64,000 nucleotides of DNA. It comes from Fragum whitleyi. Lineage: Eukaryota; Mollusca; Bivalvia; Cardiida; Cardiidae. The position numbers and the translations under genes were made by a program. Position 1 is the stretch's first letter; every line of letters begins with the position of its first letter. Positions 52,430 to 61,767 of the stretch are shown here, piece by piece. The stretch is from assembly GCA_948146395.1 (NCBI GenBank), contig OX411546.1, forward strand, positions 22,298,449 through 22,362,448. The letters are read 5' to 3'. The notes under the pieces are model-generated. The model saw only the letters and a program-made list of their open reading frames with translations, was not told where the DNA came from and did not search any database.

Positions 52430-52535
52430 AATTAAAGGGGATAAGGGCCTAATAGACATAAAATTTAATGATTTTTTTAAAATCAGAAAATACATACTAA
52501 ATAAAAGCTCCAAGCTTTTATCAGGAGAAATACGG
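52430..52535 (+). repeat. Dispersed MITE-like repeat, right part of a split copy
   Basis: Matches 58431-58558 (landmarks AAATTTAATGATT, AATCAGAAAA, AAGCTCC, AGAAATAC). Together with 50873-51070 it makes one full copy of the 58.3-kb repeat, interrupted by about 1.36 kb. Confidence 0.65.
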
Positions 52536-52540
52536 TTATC

Positions 52541-52732
52541 CTTACCCTGCTGAAAGAAAATCATTTTTCAACAATTTGCAATATTTCAAAGATTTGCCGC
52601 ATCATATTCTTGAAGAAAGGCGGCAGTACAGACTAGGATCAGCCTGCACAATGGTGCTGACTGATCCTAGTCCATAGTGCCTTCCAAAGCTATGTTTACA
52701 GGAAGAATATGGCATGAAAAGCATGGGCAGAG
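52541..52732. mobile_element. piggyBac-like MITE with a central hairpin
   Basis: Left end CTTACCCTGCTGAAAG; right end GCATGGGCAGAG followed by TTAA (52733-52736). The central foldback AGACTAGGATCAGCCTGCAC / GTGCTGACTGATCCTAGTC has its counterpart in the MITE at 48915. The left TTAA is degraded. I recall similar hairpin-centred TTAA MITEs as common in clam genomes, but no search was possible. Confidence 0.6.
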
Positions 52733-53042
52733 TTAAAACAATATCAAAAAGAAGCTTAGCACAGATAGTAATCAATTGGCGGTGCACAAAGCAACGGTTC
52801 TCATCAGACTTTGCATATACCTAAGCTGACACAAGTCTTTACTTCATATATACCTAAAATTAAAGTTATCTCACAGTATCATTTAATAGATTTCAAAATT
52901 AAGGCAAGAAGATTTACACATGATTCTTCATTCATAACAATTTAATTTAACACAAAATAATGTAGTAAATACATCACTACACTGGAGTAGTAGTTAATCA
53001 TATTACATACATAAAAATGATATAGAGGATAATCTTTTGTTT

Positions 53043-53166
53043 CAGTGTAAGATCGATTTATATTCATTGAGTGAACAAAAAAAGCTATATTTTCACAAGT
53101 GGCGGAGCCATGAGTGAAAATACAGCTTTTGTTGTTCATGAAATGAAATATCAATCGATCTTACTG
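53043..53166. repeat. Foldback element, 124 bp
   Basis: Left arm CAGTGTAAGATCGATT ... TATATTTTCAC and right arm GTGAAAATACAGC ... CGATCTTACTG pair along almost the whole length around a short GC-rich centre. The shape is that of a MITE reduced to its inverted repeats. Confidence 0.75.
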
Positions 53167-54454
53167 GGAAAAACTAACGATTATTCTATTTCTTTATTGC
53201 AAAAAAGAGAAAAAATTTGAAATTTCTAGGACATATTTTTGTAAAGCGCGTCATTTTGCACGTGATTGCTATGCAATGTTCATTGTGACGTCACTTATTT
53301 CCCCCTGCATAGATGATGTCAGATAGGATGAAAAGCATTAAGGAAAATGTATTTTTGATCAAAATACAGCAGTAAACTAGCTGCCTGATAAGCCTTAATG
53401 GTGCAATGAGTGATTTCCTTTACCTTTATCCTGATGAATGCATAAATCAGGTAAAAATTACTAACACTTAGTTCCATTCATAACAATTTATTTAACACAA
53501 ATGATTATTTGAAGTAAATACATATCCATCCTGGAAGAGTTAATCAATTGATTACATACAAAACTAGACTATGGCAAAACAGACTAATACCCCCCTACAA
53601 AAGCTTGCCAAAAATGAAAAATTGATTTCCATCAAAGGACCATAACTTTGTCAAAAGTCAATGGATTGTAACCATAATTTCACTTACATAACATTGCTTG
53701 ATACTGATCATTTCTGGAAAGTTTGAATGAAATCAGCCCATTAGTTGCTGAGAAATTGAGTGGACACAAAAAGCTAAAGACAGAAAGACCACCCACCGAC
53801 AAGCTGATCCCTAAATACGTTCTAAACAAAGTTTGGGGTGGGGGATGTGTTAATGATAATGGATTTCCGATCAAAGTTCAGCAGTAAACTAGCTACCTGA
53901 ATTGCCTTAATAATAGAGATATATTAATTCTTTTTTTATTTATTTTTTTTTCAATTTTCAGCAGACTACTTTGTCTACCCATTTATTTGTTTCCCATTAA
54001 ATTATGGAGAGTAGGGTCGGAGAACCATCCCCACTTCCCTTACAAACCTGATTCACAAAAAACATGTAAAATAAGAAAAGATGTGAATCATGTGTAGTAT
54101 TTACCTAGCAGGGCGTACATTAGCTGTAACTTAATAATGCTAGTTCATTTTTTAATACATCATAGATTTTCTACCAAAATCCCGTAACCACAGCTTTAAA
54201 CAAGCTGTAGTTACAAGACTTTAGCAGAACACAAACTATATTCAATATACATTCTGTTAAGAGATTGTCTGCATTTATGGCCTTAATCATATTAATTGTC
54301 TAATAAATAATTTCCTTGTCCTACTGAATGAAAAAAAATCATCACCAACACTTAATTCTTCATTCTGAATTTCTTCATTTTTAATTTATTTCACACAAAT
54401 AATGTATTCTAGTAAATACATAATCACCCTGGCAGAGATAATCATTCAAATACA

Positions 54455-54538
54455 TACCGAGGGCTCAGTGCAAGACTGTACTAAGCGTATATACATTGTA
54501 TATACACTTAGTACACTCTAGCACTAAACCCTCGATAC
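54455..54538. repeat. Near-perfect hairpin, 84 bp
   Basis: ATACCGAGGGCTCAGTGC ... ACTAAGCGTATATAC pairs with TATATACACTTAGT ... GCACTAAACCCTCGATAC across a loop of a few bases. A solitary foldback with no frame. Confidence 0.82.
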
Positions 54539-54622
54539 ATGATAGTGGATTTCTTATCCAAATGCAGCAGTAAGACATGATGTAATGAATGAATTCTGTT
54601 ACAATGCCCATGTACATGCAAA

Positions 54623-54800
54623 CAAAAGCACCGCCTATGGGTGTACAAGCTCAGCTGTAGGTGTTGGATAATGCAAACAAATTCTAAGAATACAAAGGGG
54701 CATAACTCTTACAAAAATATTTTCAGAGTTATTCCCCTTGACAGACTCGATACCTCTTGTGATGGTGAAGACACATGCCAAGTCTAATGAAAAATATCTT
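54623..54800 (+). mobile_element. 5' fragment of an E4-type Helentron-like element
   Basis: Starts CAAAAGCACCGCCTATGGGT and matches the start of 62557-62846 through AAAGGGGCATAA, AGAGTTATTCCCCTTGA and GATGGTGAA. It lacks the microsatellite and 3' hairpin, so it is truncated. Confidence 0.68.
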
Positions 54801-54944
54801 CAATAACAAAAGAAGTATAACCAACAGGGATGTGGAAATATATAGAATTTCTCCACTTGTCCCTGGAAAAGTAAAAGATGATTTTCTACTTGTCACAGAT
54901 GAAAAATAACATGTCATTAGTAAAAGAAAATCAATCAATATTGA

Positions 54945-55013
54945 GAAAACATTTTTTTTCAAAGCAGAAAATGCTGGACTCCAGCATTTTCTTCCTTGAA
55001 AAACAATGTTTTC
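54945..55013. repeat. Near-perfect hairpin, 69 bp
   Basis: Centre AAGAAAATGCTGGA/TCCAGCATTTTCTT is a near-perfect palindrome, extended outwards by GAAAACATTTTTTTTC pairing with GAAAAACAATGTTTTC. Same size class as the hairpins at 54455, 58651 and 60641. Confidence 0.8.
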
Positions 55014-55109
55014 TACACTTTGGTATTAACATTATAAAAATCAATTTCTTAGATCTGTTTAGTACTATTTTGATATTTGTCCAGGTATTAACTTGTCCAA
55101 GAGCAAGTG

Positions 55110-55182
55110 GCATAGAAAAAAGTACTTGTCCATAGGTAGAAAAACCTGTGTTGGGCAAGTCAGGCATTGGAATTCCACACAC
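55110..55182 (+). repeat. Short dispersed repeat, copy 1
   Basis: TGGCATAGAAAAAAGTACTTG ... GGGAATT-type block (here TTGGAATTCC) that recurs, diverged, at 61417-61488 (ATGCCTTGAAAAATGTACTT ... GGGAATTC). Nature unknown. Confidence 0.5.
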
Positions 55183-55266
55183 CTGACCATGGTTAAAATT
55201 TGTCAAGCCTAAGCCAGTGCCAACCACTCAAAGGCCATGACATTACCCTAGGCTCTTTTTTTTAAA

Positions 55267-56873
55267 CAAGAGGACCAAGATGGTCCTAGATCGCTCACCT
55301 GAGTCTCTATGACCCCTGGGACATCACATTAAATAGATAGGCAGATGTCAAAAAGAAGATAATTGCCTAAGATCAATACCATGGAACGTTTTGAGCGAAG
55401 AGCAAGACAGATATGCCTTTTTGCTCTTTGATTCTATGTAAAAAGGGATGCACCCGGGTGGACCCCAAAAGTGACCCCAGGGTCTTGATATGAACAAACT
55501 TTGAAGAGGTCCATAAGATGATGCTACATTCTAAATATGAAAGCTGTCTGCATTCTACTTTCAGAGAAGAAGATTTTTGAAGGTTTTCCCATTTTCACCC
55601 ATCCTGCTCAGATGAGCTGAAAGGGATGCGCCCGGGTGGAGCCCAAATATGACCAAAGGGTCTTGATATGAACAAACTTGGTAGGGGCCCACAAGATGAT
55701 GCTACATACCAAAAATGAAAGCAGTGTGCCCTCTGGTTTCGATTAAAGAAGCTTTTAAAAGATTTTCGCTCTTTGATTCTATGTAAAAAGGGTTGCACCC
55801 GGGTGGAGCCCCAATATGATCCTAGGGTCTTGATATGAACAAACTTGATAGAGATCCACTAGATGATGCTACATATCAAATATGAAATCTGTCTGCCGTC
55901 TGGTTTCATAGAAGAAGATTTTTGAAGATTTTCATTTTTTTACCCTTTGTGCTCATAAGAGATAAAGGGATGCACCCGTGCAAAGCCCAAATATGACCCA
56001 AGGGTCTTGATATGAACAAACTTGGTAGAGGCCCACTAGGTGATGCTACACACCAAATTTTAAAGCTGTCTACCATCTGATTACAGAGAAGAAGATTTCT
56101 CAAGATTTTCGCTCTTTGATTCTATGTAAAAAGGGTTGGGCCCGGGCAAAGCCCAAACATGACCCCAGGGTCTTGATATGAACAAACTTGGTAGAGGTCC
56201 ACTAGATGATGCTACATACCAAATATGTAAGCTGTCTGCCTTCTGGTTTCATAGAAAAAGATTTTTGAAGATTTTCATTTTTTTACCCTTTGTGCTCATA
56301 AGAGATAAAGGGATGCACCCGTGCAAAGCCCAAATATGACCCAAGGGACTTGTTATTAACAAACTTTGTAGAGGCCCACTAGGTGATGCTACACACCAAA
56401 TATTTAAGCTGTCTGCCATCTGGTTACAGAGAAGAAGATTTTTAAAGATTTTTGCTCTTTGATTCTATGTAAAAAGGGTTGGGCCCGGGCAAAGCCCAAA
56501 TATGACCCCAGGGTCTTGATATGAACAAACTTGGTAGAGGTCCTCTAGATGATGCTACATACCAAATATGAAAGCTGTCTGCCTTCTGGTTTCAGAGAAG
56601 AAGATTTTTAAAGATTTTCATATTTTCACCCTTTTTGTTAAGGGTAAAGGGAAAGTTAAGGGTGGATTTCATTTATTTGAACAACTTTGGTAGAGCTTGA
56701 CCCAAGGAACATCCCTGCCAAGTTTCATCAAGATTGGCCCACTGGTTTAGGAGGAGAAGATGTTTAAAGAAATTGTGGACGACGGACGACGCACGACGGA
56801 CGACTGACGACGGACGACGGACATTCTACGATCCCAATAGCTCACCTTGAGCACTTCGTGCTCAGGTGAGCTA
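55267..56873 (+). mobile_element. Helentron-like tandem-repeat element E2
   Basis: Starts CAAGAGGACC after an A-run, with a small 5' hairpin AGGACC..GGTCCT (55271-55287) and the motif TCGCTCACCTGAG. Seven ~172-bp core repeats follow (GATATGAACAAACTT near 55488, 55660, 55830, 56008, 56178, diverged near 56350, and 56516); two sub-types alternate, giving a period of about 345 bp. After these come a (GACGACG)-rich microsatellite (56778-56822) and the terminal hairpin 56839-56872, then CTAAAAA. The 3' arm CTCAGGTGAGC is the inverse of the 5' motif. No coding capacity. Same family logic as E1, but with unrelated sequence. Confidence 0.84.
56839..56872 (+). other. 3' terminal hairpin of element E2
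   Basis: AGCTCACC/GGTGAGCT and TGAGCA/TGCTCA pair with one bulged T and a CTTCG loop. The single-T bulge is also present in the E1 hairpin. Confidence 0.82.
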
Positions 56874-56877
56874 AAAA

Positions 56878-58023
56878 CACTAGAAAGCCATGAATGGCTT
56901 GAGTCGCTCCACAGGCTTGAAATTCTTGTAAAAGCAAATAAATGTTTTGACTAGATTTTTTTGATATTTGGGGTTTTACTGATGTTGAAAATTTTTTTCA
57001 AAGTTTCGACTATATAACAGATAGAGAAATGACCTCTGCTATTAAAAGACATATTTTTCATCAAATCAAAATGGGTCACCAAAGATCATACCAAAAATGT
57101 TTGATTGATATCCATCAGTTACATTCTGAGAAAATGTTTTTCATAGTCTCCACTATTTAACATATTGACAATTGACCTCCACCCTTAAAATGTATATTTT
57201 TCATTCAATCAAAATAATTTTTTGTACACTGATAAAGGGTCACTCAAGGATCATTCCACTGAAATTAAGATGATATCCAAAATCAGATTCTGAGAAAACG
57301 ATTTTCAAAGTTTCCATTATATAACATATTGAGAAATGACCTCTGCCCATAAAATGCATATATTTCATCCAATCACAGTAATTTTTGGTACACTGATAAA
57401 GGGTCACTCAAGGATCATTCCAGTGAAATTTAGTTGATATCCAAATATCACCATTCTGAGAAAATGATTTTCAAAGTTTCCACTATAAAACATATAGAGA
57501 AATGACCTCCATCCATAAAATGCATACTTTTCATCCAATCACAATGATTTTTTGTAGACTGATAAAGGGTTACTCAAGGATCATTTCAGTGAAATTTGGT
57601 TGATATCCATCAGTTACATTCTGAGAAAATGATTTTCAAAGTTTCCACTATATATTATTTAGAGAATGACCTCCGCCCATAAAATGAATATTTTCCATCC
57701 GATCACAATGATATTTTGTAGACTGATAAAGGGTCACCCAAGAATCATTCATGTTGGTATCCATTGATTAGAATCTGAGAAAACTCACTTTTTACCATAT
57801 TTGGAAATTAGCCATGCCCATTTAATCCATGTTTTTCATTGGATCAAAATTTCTTGAACAACTTTGAGGAGGGAACGTTCCTGTGAAGTTTGGTTAAAAT
57901 CCATCCAGTAGTTTCTGAGAAGATTTTTAAAGAAAAGTTTACGACCGGACGCACGCACGGACGGACGCACGACGGACACAACGCCATGACAATAGCCCCA
58001 GTGGCTTTCAGCCAGTCGAGCTA
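56878..58023 (+). mobile_element. Helentron-like tandem-repeat element E3, head to tail with E2
   Basis: Begins CACTAGAAAGCCATGAATGG (5' hairpin AGCCATGAATGGCT) and GAGTCGCTCC directly after the A-run of E2. It has about five ~165-bp units (AAATGACCTCNNCCC, GATAAAGGGTCACTCAAGGA, CATTCTGAGAAAATG), an ACGG-type microsatellite (57941-57978) and a 3' hairpin around GTGGCTTTCAGCCAGTCGAGC, then TAAAAAAA. No frame of note. Confidence 0.8.
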
Positions 58024-58263
58024 AAAAAACAGCATTGCTTATGAGTAAATAATCAATATGATAAAGACAAATTCATTTTTATTTGTACAAAGGTAAAAAA
58101 GGTATTTAATACTTTAACTTTTAAAATGGATACATTTTGTTATCATTGCCCTAAGATAGTATCTAAAGCTAACATATTTGTTGAAAACAAAGCCTTACAA
58201 CATTTTTTCCATATGATTCGTGTGTAACAATACTTCTAATCTCACACTTCACTTTGCTCTAAA

Positions 58264-58558
58264 ATACTGTTTAATACCTTGCCCTCCCTAATAGTAGCAC
58301 TCCTAATTTTTTGCTGACAAAACCCACTTCAAATGCCTAAATTTTGGGAACCTTTTGAGACGTCTTCTCTTATTTGAGATAAATTTCCTCTAAACAATCA
58401 TATAAAGGAAATTCACCTCAAATGAAAGGGAAAAGGCCCTAAAATACATAAATTTAATGATTCTTAAATCAGAAAATGCATACAAAATACAAGCTCCCTG
58501 ACCATGTAATGTGTAGCTCCTGGGAGCATTTTTCAGAAGAAATACAGTAAGCATAACT
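58264..58558 (+). mobile_element. MITE-like dispersed repeat, intact copy
   Basis: About 295 bp with ends TACTGT and GAAATACAGTA. It is the intact counterpart of the split copy at 50873-51070 plus 52430-52535. A short palindrome (AGTAAGC..GCTTACT) follows at 58555-58582. No frame of interest. Confidence 0.6.
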
Positions 58559-58650
58559 TCTGCTACGCTTACTTTTATTCTCACTTTACTTATATAACAT
58601 CACAATATTGTTCTTATTTTTCACTTTTGTCACTGTGCATCACACATTCA

Positions 58651-58722
58651 AGGGGTCAGTCTAGTAGTATTGTAAGTGCCTAGAATTATATATACACTTA
58701 CAATACTTTTGCAACGACCCCT
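58651..58722. repeat. Hairpin, 72 bp
   Basis: AGGGGTC ... AGTATTGTAAGTG pairs with CACTTACAATACT ... GACCCCT around TATATA-rich loop sequence. Several mismatches in the middle of the stem. Confidence 0.72.
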
Positions 58723-58810
58723 CTCAAGGTCTAAATGTCTTTTGTTTAATTTCATGCAATTGTTTTAATATCTACTCCCCATGCATTACATACTTGGATT
58801 TCTTATATCA

Positions 58811-59078
58811 AGTGTGTTCATATCAATTTTTACACTTTTCTGTGTGTTCATATCAATTTTTACACTTTTCTGTGTGTACATATCAATTTTTACACTATTC
58901 TGTGTGTTCATCTCAATTATAACACTATTCTGTGCATTCATATCAATTAAAACACTATTCTGTGCATTCATATCAATTATATCACTATTCTGTGAGAATA
59001 TATCAAATATAACACTATTCTGTGAGTACATAACAATCATTACACTATTATGTGTATACATAACAATTATTACACCAA
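58811..59078 (+). repeat. 30-bp minisatellite, about nine units
   Basis: Units of the type GTTCATATCAATTTTTACAC plus TTTTCTGT, exactly 30 bp each in the left part, becoming more diverged rightwards. Because 30 is a multiple of three, both strands stay open: the plus strand reads as a ten-residue hydrophobic repeat (FISIFTLFCV), the minus strand as a polar one. I take this as a period effect and not a gene. Confidence 0.85.
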
Positions 59079-59089
59079 CTGTTCTTCAA

Positions 59090-59680
59090 CTTCTTTCAGA
59101 AATTGTCGTACATCCCGTGCATATGTATCAACAAATTATTTTTCTTTATATCTTTACTTCATTTTCAGACAATGTTTATAACATTTTGAATATTTGTCTT
59201 TTTTTTTACTTATCAGTCATTTGTCACACTATCATATGTGTTTTGTATATATGCTAAATTACACACTGTGCAGCTAACTTAACCTTTTTTACAGTGTGTA
59301 AAATCTTGTAGATATTCATCAAATGTGACACTAATTGTATGGCTAACTTCATCTATTTTTCAGACAGTTTCTGATATTTTGTGAATATGTATCAATCCAC
59401 ACACTAACTATGGTCTCTCCTGTATATGCATCAAAACTTACACAAACTGTGCAGTTTCACACCTATTTTGCAAATAGTGTCTGATATCTTGTGAATATGT
59501 ATAAATGGACACACTAACTTTTGTCTGTCTCTTGTATATGCATCAAACGCTAAGCTAACTGTACAGCTAACTTCACCTATTTTTCAGACAGTGTCTGATA
59601 TCTTGTGAATATGTGTCAACTGTTACACTAACTATCTTGTGTCTTTGTCTTGCATCAGCAATCAAAGCCTTCCATTCATC
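59090..59680 (+). repeat. Diverged ~112-bp tandem repeat overlapping the helicase terminal exon
   Basis: Units carry CTTCA(C/T)CTATTTTTCAGACAG, CTGATATCTTGTGAATATGT, ACACTAACT and a GTATATGCATCAAA-type stretch. GTGAATATGT occurs at 59381, 59491 and 59605, and older units lie to the left. The rightmost unit overlaps the end of a helicase exon, and the GCATCA/ACACTAACT part of other units resembles that exon's sequence, so the repeat may have grown out of the gene's 3' end. Confidence 0.62.
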
Positions 59681-59686
59681 ACTGGA
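59573..59686 (-). CDS. UPF1/senataxin-like SF1 helicase, putative terminal exon
   Basis: On the minus strand an acceptor TTATCTTACAG precedes an exon in phase 0 with exon 60399-60486. It encodes SSDEWKALIADARQRHKI and then a 19-residue tail before TGA. The first part fits the segment after motif VI in SF1B helicases such as senataxin and UPF1 relatives, which typically have W..LI.DA..R here. A possible donor, ATA/GTTAGT, lies just after HKI, so the exon could instead end at about 59633. The tail beyond that point lies in a tandem repeat and has no recognised similarity. Confidence 0.7.
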   Translation of the reverse strand, partial: SSDEWKALIADARQRHKIVSVTVDTYSQDIRHCLKNR

Positions 59687-59860
59687 CTGTAAGATAAAAA
59701 TTTCCTGAATTTAATAAGGTGTTTTGTGAAATACCCCTACCCCCATAACATTTAATTTTTCAAAACTTTAACCTTGAAAGATGACCTTTACCTAGTCACA
59801 TGACCTTGGCTTTCGTATCTGCTTACACATATTTATGTGCTCCATCAGCATGTCAAATAT

Positions 59861-60058
59861 GATTGATTGATTGATTGGAGTTTTACGTCGCTTTCAAAAT
59901 TTTCAGTTATATCACGGCGGCTGGAGAACCTAACAATGGATTCCTGGTATTTCTCTCACCAGTACAACCATCAGATCCTTTCCTAGCCTCTAGCTGCTAT
60001 CTCACATAGGTCTACAATTATCAACCTATTGGTGAGAGACAAATTTTTGGAAAGAATG
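59861..60058 (-). mobile_element. SINE copy 2
   Basis: Minus-strand SINE in a helicase intron. It has tail (ATCA)n (seen here as GATTGATTGATTGATTGG), body end GCGACGTAAAACTCC, and the shared landmarks CCTAACAATGGATTCCTGG and GCTATCTCACATAGGTCTAC. Head-proximal sequence (GAATGAGTGCTGCC) is present up to about 60070, but the B-box region seen in the copy at 61768 is lost. Confidence 0.78.
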
Positions 60059-60398
60059 AGTGCTGCCGTCAGGGTCAAATATGAGCACTGTATCCTTTAT
60101 AAGAAATGTTAGGTTTACAAACAGACCTTATCGATGCTGGGGGTATATAAGCATAAGATAGGAATGAAATCAGTACCTTAGCCTATACAAGCAAGCCAGC
60201 GTTTTATCAATTATATATTTACTAAGACTTTATTTCACACCCACGATCTCTGTTTCTGCAAATGTGTACATGACTTACATTGATATTGGTGAATTCTTTT
60301 GCAACAACAACACCTACAGGAGATCTGTCCCAAAATCCAATGGCAAAACAAAATGAACACAACCAATAGGTAAGAAATAATGACAAAAAATTTCTCAC

Positions 60399-60486
60399 CT
60401 CTAAAGCACCAAAATGACCCACTAAATACATGGCATATTTTGCCCTAGTTAATGCCACATTCATCCTGTTTCTGTTACCAACAAAC
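60399..60486 (-). CDS. UPF1/senataxin-like SF1 helicase, motif VI exon
   Basis: An 88-bp exon bounded on the minus strand by acceptor TTTCTTTGTTATAG and donor GAG/GTGAGA. It encodes FVGNRNRMNVALTRAKYAMY and continues LVGHFGALE. The RMNVALTRAK segment is motif VI of superfamily 1B RNA/DNA helicases, with the arginine finger that contacts ATP. Its first base completes the Gly codon split from exon 61514-61615, giving SLGFVGNRN..., which matches the family's usual spacing between motifs V and VI. Both splice sites and the phase agree, so this looks like a working gene and not a processed copy. Orthology cannot be fixed from this fragment; UPF1, senataxin, ZGRF1 or NFX1-type helicases are all possible. 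Confidence 0.9.
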
Positions 60487-60640
60487 CTATAACAAAGAAA
60501 TATGACAGCTGTAATAAACACTGCTGATTACTTCACTGCTCATTTACAAGTTTATACATACTGGTAAATCATAGATTACAAAGATTTCATTTAGAGATAA
60601 GGAATTTCAATATGTATACATTTCAGAATCAAACAAATCA

Positions 60641-60712
60641 ATGGCTCAACACAAAACGGTTGTAACTGCCTATAAACATATAGGCAGTTACAACTGTTTT
60701 GCACTGAGCCAT
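60641..60712. repeat. Near-perfect hairpin, 72 bp
   Basis: ATGGCTCAACACAAAACGG ... AACTGCCTATA pairs with TATAGGCAGTT ... CTGTTTTGCACTGAGCCAT. It is intronic in the helicase gene. Loop of four bases. Confidence 0.85.
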
Positions 60713-60766
60713 CAAAATGAAGAATAATTGTGTGTAAAACTGATTTATCAATTGTTCATAGAAATA

Positions 60767-61115
60767 CAGTAAAACTTGTGTTAAGCGACCACTAAGGGAA
60801 TCAACAAAAAGCGGTCTTTTATGGGAATGGTCGCTTGATACAAAATATCATTATAAATGTGACAGTTCATTTTGTTGGCATTTATAGATTGTCGGTCAAG
60901 TCGTACTTAATCGTATGATGTTCGAACTCATTAGAATCATCTTATTGAGACGATTCTTATGGGCTCCAACAACATAACATTCAATAAAAACCAATATTAC
61001 GTTAAGAATGTCCTCTTCTTCAGATATTTTGCTTAACGTCTGAGGGACTTTTTATGGTGGCCGCTTAATCAAGTTGGTCTCTTAATAGACATGGTCGCTT
61101 GAGCAATATCGACTG
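60767..61115. mobile_element. Pogo-like MITE, 349 bp
   Basis: Ends CAGTAAAACTTGTGTTAAGC and GCTTGAGCAATATCGACTG, imperfect inverted repeats sharing CAGT and AAGCGACCA, flanked by TA on both sides. TTAAGCGACC-type motifs recur inside (GGTCGCTTGATAC, GGCCGCTTAATC). It shares the CAGTAAAAC ends of the larger element at 48861 but not its interior. Confidence 0.75.
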
Positions 61116-61279
61116 TATATAAAAGCTATATTTCACTTTTGCTTACACAAACTTAATTGGTTTGCAGATGAAATTGTCAAAGAATAAGATAATAATTTTT
61201 TCTACCCATTGATGCAGACATGAGGCTTATTACTCTCTTAGATCTAATACCTTTTCAATCTTTGCCATGCACTTAGTTC

Positions 61280-61383
61280 AGGTTGACAAAACGGTGCAAG
61301 CTTTTTTCATATTATACCCAATTTTTCATGTAAGTGCAAAGTAGGGTATAATTAAAAAACAGTTTGCACTAGTTTGTCATCCT
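61280..61383. repeat. Foldback element, 104 bp
   Basis: AGGTTGACAAAACGGTGCAAG ... TATTATACCC pairs with GGGTATAATTAAAAAACAG ... TTTGTCATCCT. It lies about 130 bp downstream, in gene sense, of the helicase motif V exon. Confidence 0.78.
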
Positions 61384-61416
61384 AAACGAAGGGCTGTAAT
61401 TTCCTTGTTGACAGAT

Positions 61417-61488
61417 GAAATGCCTTGAAAAATGTACTTGCCGGAGGTGAAAAAGCCTGTGTCAGACAAGTCAAGTATGGGAATTCTA
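61417..61488 (+). repeat. Short dispersed repeat, copy 2
   Basis: Diverged match to 55110-55182 (AATGTACTTG, AGCCTGTGT, ACAAGTCA, GGGAATTC). Unknown type. Confidence 0.5.
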
Positions 61489-61513
61489 TTCCCCTGTATA
61501 AATGTTTAATTAC

Positions 61514-61615
61514 CCCAGTGATCCTGAGACAGCCCTCACACATGACATGATGACTATATGCTTCTCTCGTCCTTGAAACCCATCTACTGTTGATACTTCT
61601 ATTTGCTTCATACCT
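61514..61615 (-). CDS. UPF1/senataxin-like SF1 helicase, motif V exon
   Basis: A 102-bp exon on the minus strand with acceptor GTGTTTACAG and donor GGG/GTAATT. It encodes GMKQIEVSTVDGFQGREKHI and continues VIMSCVRAVSGSL, ending in the first two bases of a Gly codon. VSTVDGFQGREK is helicase motif V, and the following V.I.SCVRA strand is typical of UPF1-like proteins. It lies upstream, in gene sense, of the motif VI exon, across an intron of about 1 kb (60487-61513) that holds a hairpin, a pogo-like MITE and a foldback. Exons for motifs I-IV should lie at higher coordinates; none was recognised before the window ends. Confidence 0.9.
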
Positions 61616-61767
61616 CTGTAAACACAATCACAAAATATATTGTTATTTATCAGTTGTATAGACATATTGAATCATTTTAGTGCACGCCTTCTTCAAGCAA
61701 TTATACAAAATAATGTTAAGCATAAGGAGCAGTAATGCTTAAATCCACAAGTCTAGGTGCAGTATTT

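Larger units (their letters stand above)
52920..54610 (+). repeat. Diverged segmental triplication
   Basis: Three loosely similar stretches follow one another. CATTCATAACAATTTA plus TAGTAAATACAT is at 52930-52972. A related pair is at 53474-53525 and another at 54360-54425. Each is followed downstream by a CAGCAGTAA-type block (53368, 53879, 54565). Each unit holds different inserted sequence: a foldback (53043), an unassigned block (53580-53830) and a hairpin (54455). This is an old local duplication, about 0.5-0.9 kb per unit. Confidence 0.55.

Noticed and set aside
55595..56103. Minus-strand frames with a repeated SLFISRP..HIWA peptide
   Set aside because: They are translations of the 172-bp core of E2 and have no independent support.
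60222..60521. The whole 99-codon minus-strand frame as a protein
   Set aside because: Only the part between the splice sites (60399-60486) is helicase; the rest reads into introns.
61382..61627. The 81-codon minus-strand frame as a protein
   Set aside because: The real exon at 61514-61615 uses a different frame, which encodes helicase motif V; this frame is a shadow.
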